Counted from the stretch's first letter, positions 1 through 6,644 are shown. The stretch is DNA of 10,547 nucleotides from Deltaproteobacteria bacterium (GCA_016219165.1 JACRCB010000197.1:1-10547), one strand, 5' to 3'. Notes: generated by a model from the letters alone, not told the origin. Program-made: numbers and translations.

Positions 1-942
1 CTTCAAGTTCTGGTACTGGGATGAATCTATGGGGTAAAGACCGCTGAAGACCATGGGCTTCACCCCCTTATACCCGGGGAGGGGCTCCCCGGCGGGATTA
101 TCCGCGGATGTCATCGTATCGCCCACCTTCGTGTCCCTTACCTCCTTTATGGCGGCCGTAACGAACCCCACCTCACCGCAGCCGAGCTCTGATACCTTTT
201 TGGGATGAGGTGAGAATACTCCGACCGTCTCGACCGTATAGGTCTTGCCGGTTGCAAAAAAGTTTATTCTCATCCCTTTCTTTACAACCCCGTCGAAGAC
301 CCTTACCTGCACCACAACGCCCTGATAGGGGTCGTACCAACTGTCGAAGACGAGCGCTTTGAGGGGATTCGCGGCATCCCCTTTGGGAGGGGGTATGAGT
401 TTTACTATCGACTCGAGTATGTCCTTTATCCCGATGCCCTCCTTCGCGCTCGCAAGCACAGCCTCGCTCGAATCCAGCCCCAGCAGGTCCTCTATCTCGC
501 CTCTAACCCTCTCGGGGTCTGCCTGCGGAAGGTCTATCTTGTTTAAAACCGGGAATATCCTGAGCCCCAGGTCCACGGCGGTATAGAGGTGGGCGAGGGT
601 CTGCGCCTCAACCCCCTGTGAGGCGTCCACAACGAGTATCGCCCCCTCGCATGCGGAAAGAGAGCGGCTCACCTCGTAGCTGAAGTCCACGTGCCCGGGC
701 GTGTCTATGAGGTTCAGGATATAGTCCTTTCCGTCACCGGCCCTGTAATCGAGGCGCGCGGTCTGCGCCTTTATGGTTATGCCCCTCTCCCTTTCAAGGG
801 GCATCTTATCCATGAACTGGTCAACCTTCTCCCTTTCCGTAAGCGAGCCCGTTGCTTCAAGGAGCCTGTCCGAAAGGGTGGATTTACCGTGGTCTATGTG
901 GGCTATTATGGAAAAATTGCGTATTCTGTCTTTGTCGGTCAT
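1..942 (-). CDS. lepA: Elongation factor 4 (LepA), N-terminal part, cut by window edge
   Basis: Translating the complement from ATG at 942 gives an open frame of 314 codons to the window edge, about half of the usual 600 residues. LepA is a ribosome-bound GTPase that acts on translocation and 30S assembly. All GTPase motifs are visible: G1 AHIDHGKST (residues 14-22), G2 RERGIT (51-56), G3 DTPGH (80-84), G4 NKID (134-137) and G5 SAK (165-167). Domain 2 follows, and the fragment ends in KPMVFSGLYPIDSSQYQNLK, the LepA-type start of domain 3, which separates it from TypA and EF-G. The start is set by the universal N-terminal IRNFSIIAHIDHGKSTLSDR block a few residues in. No convincing Shine-Dalgarno sequence is seen before the ATG. 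A perfect-consensus promoter lies about 50 bases upstream. Reading frame is intact throughout; the C-terminal half is outside the window. Confidence 0.97.
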   Translation of the reverse strand, partial: MTDKDRIRNFSIIAHIDHGKSTLSDRLLEATGSLTEREKVDQFMDKMPLERERGITIKAQTARLDYRAGDGKDYILNLIDTPGHVDFSYEVSRSLSACEGAILVVDASQGVEAQTLAHLYTAVDLGLRIFPVLNKIDLPQADPERVRGEIEDLLGLDSSEAVLASAKEGIGIKDILESIVKLIPPPKGDAANPLKALVFDSWYDPYQGVVVQVRVFDGVVKKGMRINFFATGKTYTVETVGVFSPHPKKVSELGCGEVGFVTAAIKEVRDTKVGDTMTSADNPAGEPLPGYKGVKPMVFSGLYPIDSSQYQNLK

Positions 943-990
943 AGTTTCTACAGGCGCTCAGGCGCGTATCTCGAAAAAAAGTAACAAAAT

Positions 991-1019
991 ATTATAGATA
1001 ATTCAACGGGATTTGTCAA
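991..1019 (-). promoter_or_regulatory. Consensus sigma70 promoter of lepA
   Basis: On the minus strand TTGACA (1019-1014) is followed, after exactly 17 bases, by TATAAT (996-991). Both hexamers are perfect matches to the sigma70 consensus with optimal spacing. Transcription would start near 984, giving an approximately 42-nt leader before the lepA ATG at 942. This suggests lepA is transcribed strongly and independently of the Fic gene upstream. Confidence 0.85.
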
Positions 1020-1080
1020 AAGGAGGATGGGTGGATTGGCTGATATTCTTAGTTTTACCGGGATAATAGACTTTACAGGC

Positions 1081-2247
1081 TCATACATCATCCTTAATGG
1101 GCAAGAAACCCTTATCTCCGAGCAGTTGGATTATCCCTCTCAACAGGAAATTGTTAGCGAATCTGATGACGTATTTTCTTGCGCCTTTTTCAATAGGCAT
1201 AAGCATTTTTCTATCTTTCAGCCTGCCGATCTTCCGTGAAATCTCTGAGGGTTTTTTATCAGGAAAGATGTCTTTTAAATACGATGCCCTGAGTTCCTTC
1301 ATTTCAACGGCTTTTTTCAGAATCCTTGCTTCTACATCCGTAACAGACTTTCTTTCTTGTGAGTAACTGATTGCAGGCAATAAGATTTCGCGTTTTAAAT
1401 AATCATAATCAAGCAGGCGGTCTATCTTTTCTATCTCACCCTTGAGTCCTTTTAATACATACTCGCACCAGCTTAAAATGTCCTTCTCTTCGCCGGTATC
1501 AGATGATGAAAGATAGCGGTAATAATTTTCACGGTTACAGCAAAAAATAGCCGTAGGGTTCAGTATTCTGCCTACACCTACATTAAACCCTTGCTTCACA
1601 AGCATTGCATAGGTAAAGAGACGGACTGTCCGGCCATTACCGTTAGTAAAAGGATGTATCCACAAGAACCGGTGATGCGCAATAGCAACCTTCAGCAAAT
1701 CATATTTGGGCTCATCTTTGCGGGTGATGAAAGCAAGCAACTCATCCATATATCCTTCTATCTGAATCGGCTCAGGAGGCTTATGTGCTGACCCGGTAAT
1801 GCTGACAGACTTAGTACGGTAAATGCCCGGTGTATGGTCGCCTTCGCCATCCGGAGGCGGAAGAAGCCCTTCTACCACCTTCTTATGCAATTCGCTGACA
1901 AACGCACGGTTGAAATCTGCATCCCTGACATTGACATTTTCATCAATAAACGCCATTGCCTGTTCCATGTTTACGATTTCACGGATGCCCGGATTGGAAG
2001 GCGGCGCTTCGGCCAATTTGGTTTCGATATATTCCGCAATGGTAGTATTGTTCCCTTCTATGCGGGCCGAGCCTATACTTTCAAGGGTATGAAAAATATT
2101 TTTGAGCTGAAAAAAAACAGCAGGCCTGGTGGAACCGGACAACTTTTTCCTACGCAGGTGGTCAAGCTCGATAATCAGGTCGGTTAAGGATGAACTGAAT
2201 TCGGGAACAACCAATTCTAAATCATAGTGTTTGAAGACAGGTCCCAT
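1081..2247 (-). CDS. Class II Fic-domain protein (predicted AMPylase) with C-terminal helix-turn-helix-like region
   Basis: Fic proteins transfer AMP, or another nucleotide-derived group, onto protein hydroxyls. The 388-aa product has the full active-site motif HPFTNGNGRTVR (residues 198-209), with catalytic His198 and the phosphate-binding and arginine residues intact. Upstream, S60-A-R-I-E64-G65 matches the (S/T)xxxE(G/N) inhibitory helix. It precedes the Fic core, so this is a class II, self-inhibited enzyme with the usual Fic_N-type region. A candidate target-binding flap lies near residues 148-166. Residues about 300-365 look like a winged helix. No antitoxin gene is present or needed for this class. 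The region is more AT-rich than lepA and cutA, and an HsdS remnant lies directly upstream on the same strand, which suggests acquisition with a type I restriction locus. The ATG at 2247 lacks a clear Shine-Dalgarno sequence, so the start is slightly uncertain. Target protein unknown. Confidence 0.93.
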   Translation of the reverse strand: MGPVFKHYDLELVVPEFSSSLTDLIIELDHLRRKKLSGSTRPAVFFQLKNIFHTLESIGSARIEGNNTTIAEYIETKLAEAPPSNPGIREIVNMEQAMAFIDENVNVRDADFNRAFVSELHKKVVEGLLPPPDGEGDHTPGIYRTKSVSITGSAHKPPEPIQIEGYMDELLAFITRKDEPKYDLLKVAIAHHRFLWIHPFTNGNGRTVRLFTYAMLVKQGFNVGVGRILNPTAIFCCNRENYYRYLSSSDTGEEKDILSWCEYVLKGLKGEIEKIDRLLDYDYLKREILLPAISYSQERKSVTDVEARILKKAVEMKELRASYLKDIFPDKKPSEISRKIGRLKDRKMLMPIEKGARKYVIRFANNFLLRGIIQLLGDKGFLPIKDDV

Positions 2248-2420
2248 TTTTTCAAACCATTGAATCAGTATTTAACAAAACCGTTCAGTAAGATTTAACA
2301 TATTTACCATAAAAGCTATGTAAATCAAATATAATAATCCTTACCACACGAACAGACATTTGACAAACAGACGCGATGACATCTTACCTTTTTATGCCTG
2401 TTAGCGAAATAAAATTACGA
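2248..2420. other. AT-rich non-coding stretch between Fic gene and HsdS remnant
   Basis: About 170 bases, clearly richer in A/T than the flanking housekeeping genes. Apart from the possible Fic promoter I see no coding potential, strong hairpin or terminator here. Confidence 0.6.
2297..2324 (-). promoter_or_regulatory. Possible promoter of the Fic gene
   Basis: On the minus strand TTTACA (2324-2319, 5 of 6 to consensus) and TATGTT (2302-2297, 4 of 6) are separated by 16 bases in an AT-rich stretch about 50 bases before the Fic ATG. In such AT-rich DNA this match could occur by chance. Confidence 0.35.
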
Positions 2421-2522
2421 TTATGTAACTTTCTCTGCATCTCTCATCCGCACCTCTCCACTCATCGGCTTGGGCAGAAGCGTGTCACGGAGGCGAGCGA
2501 GGGTGCGGATTTGGGTTTTGTC
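2421..2522 (-). pseudogene. Remnant of a type I restriction specificity subunit (HsdS) C-terminus
   Basis: The minus strand reads DKTQIRTLARLRDTLLPK followed by PMSGEVRMRDAEKVT and a TAA stop at 2421. This closely resembles the conserved tail of many type I S subunits (…RDTLLPKLxSGExRVxDAEK…), the end of the second conserved region that docks onto the HsdM subunits. Both target recognition domains, and everything else of the roughly 400-residue protein, are missing. Upstream of residue D (2522) the frame runs into unrelated sequence and then into the 3' end of cutA. The natural stop is retained. The open frame could formally start inside cutA at 2603, but there is no ribosome binding site and the first 27 codons do not look like HsdS. 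I read it as a deletion scar of a restriction locus, with the neighbouring Fic gene as the survivor. Confidence 0.75.
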
Positions 2523-2580
2523 AGCCAAGTGAATAAATGACTGTTCTTTGAAAACAGGCATCTTGGAGGGCGCAATGCCC

Positions 2581-2904
2581 CTACCTCCCCACCATCTCAT
2601 CAATCCAGTTCAGGTATTCCCTTGAACCGTCCTTTATCTTTACTGCAATAATCTCCGGCACCTTGTAGGGGTGGAGGGCCTTAATCCGCTTTTCGAGCCT
2701 GTCAAAAAGGTCTCTTCTCGTTTTCATAAGGCAGAGGACCTCTTTCTCGTCGCAGACCTTGCCTTCCCACCTGTATATAGACCTTATCTGAGGGATGACG
2801 TTGCAGCATGCGACGAGACTCTCCTCTACGAGTGTTTTTCCGATATCAGCCCCGACCTCCTCGGAAGGGGCTGTCATAAAGACAACGATAAAATGGTCTT
2901 CCAT
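2581..2904 (-). CDS. cutA: CutA family protein (divalent cation tolerance)
   Basis: A 107-aa cytoplasmic protein of normal CutA length, a family forming very stable trimers with a ferredoxin-like fold and linked in E. coli to copper tolerance. Family hallmarks are plain: VACCNVIPQIRSIYRWEGK (residues 31-49), the EVLCLMKTR strand (55-63), and HPYKVPEIIA (78-87) followed by YLNWI near the end. The ATG at 2904 is preceded by an AGGAG Shine-Dalgarno sequence at good spacing. It lies 31 bases downstream of the M20 amidohydrolase gene on the same strand, so the two are probably co-transcribed from the promoter near 4302-4310. No intrinsic terminator is evident after its TAG stop at 2581. Metal binding is a family property; no specific metal can be assigned from sequence. 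Confidence 0.95.
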   Translation of the reverse strand: MEDHFIVVFMTAPSEEVGADIGKTLVEESLVACCNVIPQIRSIYRWEGKVCDEKEVLCLMKTRRDLFDRLEKRIKALHPYKVPEIIAVKIKDGSREYLNWIDEMVGR

Positions 2905-2935
2905 TGCGCTCTCCTTTCCAATCCATTCTCACCCG

Positions 2936-4126
2936 CTACTTCTTCGATTCGAGATATTTCGCCGCTATCCATGACATGAGGGTAACCCCGACCGCGATGG
3001 AATCCTCGTCCACGTCGAATGTAGAGCTGTGGAGGGGCGAGGTTATCCCTTTTTTCTTATTCCCCACGCCGAGCCTGAAAAGAACCCCCGGCACCTTCTC
3101 GGCGAAATATGAAAAGTCCTCGGCGCCCATCTGGGGGGATTCTATGTCCGCCACGTTATTCCCGCCCGCCACATCCACCGCGCACTCCCTTGCAAACCCC
3201 ACGAGCGCGCCGTCGTTCACCACCGACGGCGTTCCGTATTCGTAATTGAAATCATACCCGGCCCCGTGCGCGGTCGTTATGCCCTTGACCGTCTCCACTA
3301 TCAACTGGGGCATCTTCTCCCTCAACGATTGGTCGAGGGTCCTCACGGTTCCCTGAATCTCCACACTCTCGGCTATGACATTGGGGGCTGTGCCGCCCCT
3401 TATCATTCCGATGGATATGACGGCATTCTTTGTGGGGTCTATCCTTCTGCTTACGATGTGGTGCATGGCATTTACGACCATGGAAGCCGTAAGCACGCTG
3501 TCAATCGTCTGGTGGGGCCTTGCCGCATGCCCGCCTTTGCCTTTTATGGTTATTATGAAGTTGTCGCTCGACGCGGTCATCATGCCGCTTTTGAACCCCA
3601 CCCTTCCGGCCTCATACTCGGGGAAAGAATGGAGGGCGGCTATCGCGGAGGGCTTGGGGTTTTCGAGCGCGCCGTCCTTTATCATCGCCTTTGCGCCGCC
3701 GGTCCCCTTTTCCTCGGAAGGCTGGAATATGAACTTTACGCTCCCGGCGAGTTTCCCCTTGAGTGAAACGAGTGTGACGGCGGTCCCGAGCAGTATCGCC
3801 GTATGCACGTCGTGTCCGCACGCATGCATAACCCCGGGCACCGTAGAGGAGTATTCAACCCCTTTCTTATCCTGTATGGGCAGCGCGTCCATGTCCGCCC
3901 TCAGCGCTATCGTGGCCCCCTCCTCCCTCCCCTTCAGCAGGCCGGTAACCCCGTATCCCCCGACCCCGGTCAATACCTTGACGGAATTATCCTTGAGCAT
4001 GCCCGCCACCAGCGCGGAGGTCTTTTTTTCCTCTCCGGACAGTTCCGGATTTTTGTGTATCTCCCTTCTTAACTTTATTATATCGTTCTTTATCGCCTCC
4101 ACCTTTGCTTTTATCTCTTCGAGCAT
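2936..4126 (-). CDS. M20D family amidohydrolase (N-acyl-amino-acid / hippurate hydrolase-like)
   Basis: A 396-aa metallopeptidase of the M20D group (IAA-amino acid, hippurate and N-acyl-amino acid hydrolases), which cleaves amide bonds of acylated amino acids using two metal ions. Visible motifs: LRADMDALPIQ (75-85), MHACGHDVH (100-108) with metal ligands Cys103 and His105, QPSEEKGTGGAKAMI (135-149) with the catalytic and ligand glutamates 138/139, ALHSFPE with His166, the lid/dimerisation domain starting GKGGHAARPHQTID (196-209), GAEDFSYF (334-341), and the last ligand His366 in SPLHSSTFDVDE. No signal peptide, so cytoplasmic. The ATG at 4126 has an AGAGGAG ribosome binding site. It is first gene of a two-gene operon with cutA. 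The leader contains a large perfect hairpin directly before the ribosome binding site. Length and catalytic residues are complete; the acyl substrate cannot be predicted. Confidence 0.95.
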   Translation of the reverse strand: MLEEIKAKVEAIKNDIIKLRREIHKNPELSGEEKKTSALVAGMLKDNSVKVLTGVGGYGVTGLLKGREEGATIALRADMDALPIQDKKGVEYSSTVPGVMHACGHDVHTAILLGTAVTLVSLKGKLAGSVKFIFQPSEEKGTGGAKAMIKDGALENPKPSAIAALHSFPEYEAGRVGFKSGMMTASSDNFIITIKGKGGHAARPHQTIDSVLTASMVVNAMHHIVSRRIDPTKNAVISIGMIRGGTAPNVIAESVEIQGTVRTLDQSLREKMPQLIVETVKGITTAHGAGYDFNYEYGTPSVVNDGALVGFARECAVDVAGGNNVADIESPQMGAEDFSYFAEKVPGVLFRLGVGNKKKGITSPLHSSTFDVDEDSIAVGVTLMSWIAAKYLESKK

Positions 4127-4143
4127 ACTCTCCTCTGTCTTTC

Positions 4144-4211
4144 CCCAGCACCACTCTGGACAGCACCACCTCTATAACATTCAAGACTTTTGTGTCCAGA
4201 GTGGTGCTGGG
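4144..4211. repeat. Perfect 19-bp inverted repeat in the leader of the M20 amidohydrolase operon
   Basis: CCCAGCACCACTCTGGACA (4144-4162) and its exact complement (4193-4211) enclose a 30-base loop. On the minus strand the hairpin ends just 1-2 bases before the purine-rich Shine-Dalgarno region of the amidohydrolase gene (start 4126). The loop carries a second GTGGTGCTG (minus strand, 4169-4161), which could alternatively pair with the CAGCACCAC part of the outer arm. No U-tract follows on either strand, so it is not a standard intrinsic terminator. It may be an RNA leader structure or a dispersed palindromic repeat. Confidence 0.85.
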
Positions 4212-4542
4212 CGGTTTTATGGCGCAACTATTTGTTCTTATTACCTTTATTTTCTTCCGGCAGAGATGGTTTGCCTTACATAAAACTATACCACCGGGCC
4301 GATTATATCACTGTCGCGGGGTTTAGACCAGCCCTGAATTTCCATAAAATAATGTTCCGATTAGTTGCGGAGGCGTCCAAACTCTGCTATTATTGCATCA
4401 ATTAAGCAGTCGCGCGAAATCCGTCCCTGAAAAACTCATTCCGGATGAAAAAACATATTTCCCCTATACCATGTCTGTTAAGCAAAGATTGCGCCAAAAA
4501 CGAGGTGTTCAACCTCCTTACACAACCTCCGGCAGAAAAAAC
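4212..4542. other. Intergenic region between divergent amidohydrolase and radical SAM genes
   Basis: About 330 bases without a convincing gene. Short open frames exist but lack ribosome binding sites and recognisable sequence. It holds the minus-strand extended -10 promoter (4302-4310) and a 5-bp inverted repeat GAGGT/ACCTC (4502-4516) some 27 bases upstream of the radical SAM -35 box, a possible but unproven operator. Otherwise featureless and fairly AT-rich. Confidence 0.6.
4302..4310 (-). promoter_or_regulatory. Extended -10 promoter for the M20 amidohydrolase-cutA operon
   Basis: On the minus strand TGA-TATAAT (4310-4302) is a perfect extended -10 element (TGnTATAAT). The sequence 17 bases upstream (TGGTCT) is a poor -35, as is common for this class. 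A start near 4295 would give an approximately 170-nt leader containing the 19-bp hairpin. Confidence 0.6.
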
Positions 4543-4571
4543 TTGATAAAATATTACGAATCCACTATATT
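4543..4571 (+). promoter_or_regulatory. Strong sigma70-type promoter of the radical SAM gene
   Basis: TTGATA (4543-4548, 5 of 6) and TATATT (4566-4571, 5 of 6) are separated by exactly 17 bases. Transcription would begin near 4578, giving an approximately 75-nt leader that includes the small GC hairpin at 4591-4605. Confidence 0.7.
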
Positions 4572-4590
4572 AAGGTATCTTTGTCCTATA

Positions 4591-4605
4591 TAGGGGATTC
4601 CCCTA
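4591..4605 (+). repeat. Short GC hairpin in radical SAM 5' leader
   Basis: TAGGGG-ATT-CCCCTA is a perfect 6-bp stem with a 3-base loop, about 13 bases into the predicted transcript. It could stabilise the mRNA 5' end or serve as a protein-binding palindrome. No terminator U-tract follows. Confidence 0.5.
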
Positions 4606-4652
4606 CGCACGGACGAGCGCACTCATAATATCAAAGACACGGAGGTTCGACC

Positions 4653-6335
4653 ATGGGTCTAATCCAACGACTGTTGAGAACCAACGGAACTCCAAACACT
4701 CCCAACATAGAAATACCCGCCCGAACTTACTCGGGCACGGAGATTGCCCCAATCAAGTTCGGACTGCCCAAAGAGATAGATTCGGTCTGCCCCGAATGCA
4801 TGGAGATTATCAAGGCTACGCTTTACCCCGAGGGCGGCAAGGTCTGGATAAGGAAGAGTTGCAAGGAACACGGGGAGTTCAAGGACATATTCTACGGCAG
4901 CGTGGACCTATACCTCAGATGTGAAAACCTCTGGTTCGGCGACGGCAGAGGCGTTGAAGACCCGCCCATAAAGAAAGCGAGCGTATGCCCTTCCCAGTGC
5001 GGCCTGTGCAATATGCACACAAGCCACTCGGGGCTGCCGATAATGGACCTCACAAACAGGTGCAACATGACGTGTCCCGTCTGTTTTGCCAACGCAAACG
5101 CCGCGGGATACCTCTACGAGCCGTCATTCGATGAGGTCGTGGGGATGCTCGAAAGCCTCGCCAAACAGAGGCCGGTAAGCATGAACATGGTCCAGTTTTC
5201 AGGGGGAGAGCCCACGGTAAGGCCGGACTTCCTCAAGATAGTCAAAAAGGCGCGGGAGATGGACTTCGACTACATACAGGTGAACACAAACGGGATAAAG
5301 ATGGCTGATTTCGAGTTCGCCCAGGCCATGAGGGAGGCAGGGGTGGACAACATTTATCTCCAGTTCGACGGCCTCACGGACGAAGTCTACAAGAAAACCC
5401 GCAACAGACCCCTCATCGACACTAAGATGAAGACCATAGAGAACTGCAGGAAGGTGAGGATAGCCGTAATACTCGTCGCCACCCTCGTAAAAGGCTTCAA
5501 CGACCATGAGGTCGGGGATATCGTCAGATTCGCGGTAAAGAATAACGACGTGATAAGCGGGATTGCCTTCCAGCCGGTCTCTTTCGTGGGGAGGTTCAAC
5601 CAGAGCCACAGGCTTGAAAGAAGATACACCCTCTCGGACCTCGCATTCGATATCGAAAAACAGACGGGCTGGATGAAGGCGATGAGGGACTGGTTCCCGA
5701 TAGGGTGCACATCCCCCATCTCAAGACTCGCAACCGCCTTAAGCGGCAAGGCGAGATATACTCTCACCCTCCACCCCCACTGCTCGCAGGGGGCATACTT
5801 CTACAGAGGAGATGACGGAAGCGTTAAGCCCGGAAGCGAGTTCATAGAAATGGAGCCTTTCTTGAGGGAACTCATGAACCTCTCGAAAGAGGTGAAGCCC
5901 TCGAGGTTTGACCTTCTTTCGAAGGTAAAGATACTCCACAGGCTTAAAAAATTCTATATCCCGGCCAACGCCCCAAAGGGGCTTACGTTCGAGAAATTCC
6001 TTAAGAGCCTCGAGGGGTATCAGCAGAGGGACTTAAGAAGGACGCAGGTGGAAGAAGGGGAGGCTAACGACCGTTACTTCAACCACTTCTTCATAGCGGG
6101 GATGCACTTCATGGATGCCTACAACTTCAGTGTCGAGAGGGTCATGCGGTGCGTAATCCACTACCCCGACCCCAAAGGGCACCTCTATCCTTTCTGCGCC
6201 TACAACGGGGCGCCCGTCTACAGGAGGAGGGTTGAAAACAGATTCAAACACACCCCCGAACAGTTAAAAGAAAAGATTATAGCCGAGGGCAGGCCCAAAG
6301 AACTCGATAGCGTCGCAAAGAAGATGGGGATATAA
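4653..6335 (+). CDS. Radical SAM enzyme of the MJ0619/Tes (tetraether lipid synthase-like) family
   Basis: The 560-aa product has the radical SAM cluster motif CNMTCPVC (Cys137, 141, 144; CX3CX2C) and GGEP (184-187) for SAM binding. N-terminal CPEC…C..HG (Cys46, 49, 70, His73) resembles a small metal knuckle, and CPSQCGLC (Cys112, 116, 119) is a likely auxiliary iron-sulfur site. The C-terminus has the block GMHFMDAYNFSVERVMRCVIHY followed by GHLYPFCAYN (Cys500, Cys515). This arrangement is that of the MJ0619-like 'class D' group, which includes the archaeal tetraether synthase Tes, joining lipid chains by C-C coupling, and the pterin methylase MJ0619. Related bacterial enzymes have been linked to membrane-spanning lipids. 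Which reaction this one performs cannot be read from sequence. The ATG at 4653 follows a GGAGG site at 7-base spacing. Single-gene unit with its own promoter and a terminator-like hairpin after the stop. Confidence 0.9.
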   Translation: MGLIQRLLRTNGTPNTPNIEIPARTYSGTEIAPIKFGLPKEIDSVCPECMEIIKATLYPEGGKVWIRKSCKEHGEFKDIFYGSVDLYLRCENLWFGDGRGVEDPPIKKASVCPSQCGLCNMHTSHSGLPIMDLTNRCNMTCPVCFANANAAGYLYEPSFDEVVGMLESLAKQRPVSMNMVQFSGGEPTVRPDFLKIVKKAREMDFDYIQVNTNGIKMADFEFAQAMREAGVDNIYLQFDGLTDEVYKKTRNRPLIDTKMKTIENCRKVRIAVILVATLVKGFNDHEVGDIVRFAVKNNDVISGIAFQPVSFVGRFNQSHRLERRYTLSDLAFDIEKQTGWMKAMRDWFPIGCTSPISRLATALSGKARYTLTLHPHCSQGAYFYRGDDGSVKPGSEFIEMEPFLRELMNLSKEVKPSRFDLLSKVKILHRLKKFYIPANAPKGLTFEKFLKSLEGYQQRDLRRTQVEEGEANDRYFNHFFIAGMHFMDAYNFSVERVMRCVIHYPDPKGHLYPFCAYNGAPVYRRRVENRFKHTPEQLKEKIIAEGRPKELDSVAKKMGI

Positions 6336-6336
6336 A

Positions 6337-6360
6337 AGGGGCCGCGTGGCCTTTGTTTCG
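6337..6360 (+). terminator. Probable rho-independent terminator of the radical SAM gene
   Basis: Two bases after the TAA stop, AGGGGCC-GCGT-GGCCTTT (6337-6354) folds into a 7-bp stem, two of the pairs being G-U, with a GCGT loop, followed by GTTT. The T-tract is short and merges with the repeat copy that begins at 6354. Confidence 0.5.
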
Positions 6361-6383
6361 GTGTGAGGACACACCGAAACATC
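6354..6383 (+). repeat. Short REP-like palindrome, copy A
   Basis: An 11-bp stem GTTTCGGTGTG/CACACCGAAAC (6355-6365 and 6370-6380) closes a 4-base loop AGGA, extended by one T-A pair and followed by ATC. The stem and ATC flank are identical to copy C at 7249-7298. Copy A lacks the 21-base GC-rich centre, so it looks like an internally deleted copy. Same orientation as copy C. Confidence 0.85.
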
Positions 6384-6424
6384 GACAGCGTATCAAGACA
6401 AGCCCGCCCTACTTGACTATGTTA

Positions 6425-6610
6425 CTATATCCACTCTATCAAGAGTGTCATGTTTTTAGGTGGATTCCCACCGACTTGCTCACGCGGGATGTACACAGCA
6501 ACTTTTGTTTCACGATTGTTATAAAGGTAAACGCCTGAAGGATCGTTCGCATGGGGTATATTAACCTGAGAGCGTTCATCAAAGGTAACGTTGAATCTCA
6601 ACTTTTCCAT
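6425..6610 (-). CDS. Small hypothetical protein (61 aa) inside the REP/RAYT module
   Basis: I do not recognise this protein. It begins MEKLRFNVTFDERSQ and ends NMTLLIEWI: soluble, mixed charge, no signal peptide or membrane segment, no cysteines. The main argument that it is real is translational: AAGGAGGG lies 8 bases before the ATG at 6610, one of the best ribosome binding sites in the window. It lies between REP copies A and B, downstream of and on the same strand as the transposase gene, so it may be co-transcribed with it. A 6-bp hairpin CACTCT/AGAGTG (6432-6447) lies within its 3' end and, read on the plus strand, precedes TGTTTTT, so it could also back up termination of the radical SAM transcript. 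It could be a cargo gene, an older host gene caught between repeats, or a decayed fragment. Confidence 0.5.
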   Translation of the reverse strand: MEKLRFNVTFDERSQVNIPHANDPSGVYLYNNRETKVAVYIPREQVGGNPPKNMTLLIEWI

Positions 6611-6644
6611 AGAATTATCCCTCCTTTTTTGATCTTCTGATGCC

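Noticed and set aside
2523..2603. Treating the whole 60-codon frame containing the HsdS tail as a gene
   Set aside because: Its first part is the 3' end of cutA in another frame plus unrelated sequence, with no ribosome binding site; only the last 33 codons look like HsdS.
3375..4283. 302-codon open frame on the plus strand across the M20 amidohydrolase gene
   Set aside because: It is antisense to a gene with complete catalytic motifs, has no ribosome binding site and its product shows no recognisable family; a compositional shadow.
4393..4593. 66-codon plus-strand ORF upstream of the radical SAM gene
   Set aside because: It runs through the -35/-10 promoter elements, lacks a ribosome binding site and resembles no known protein.
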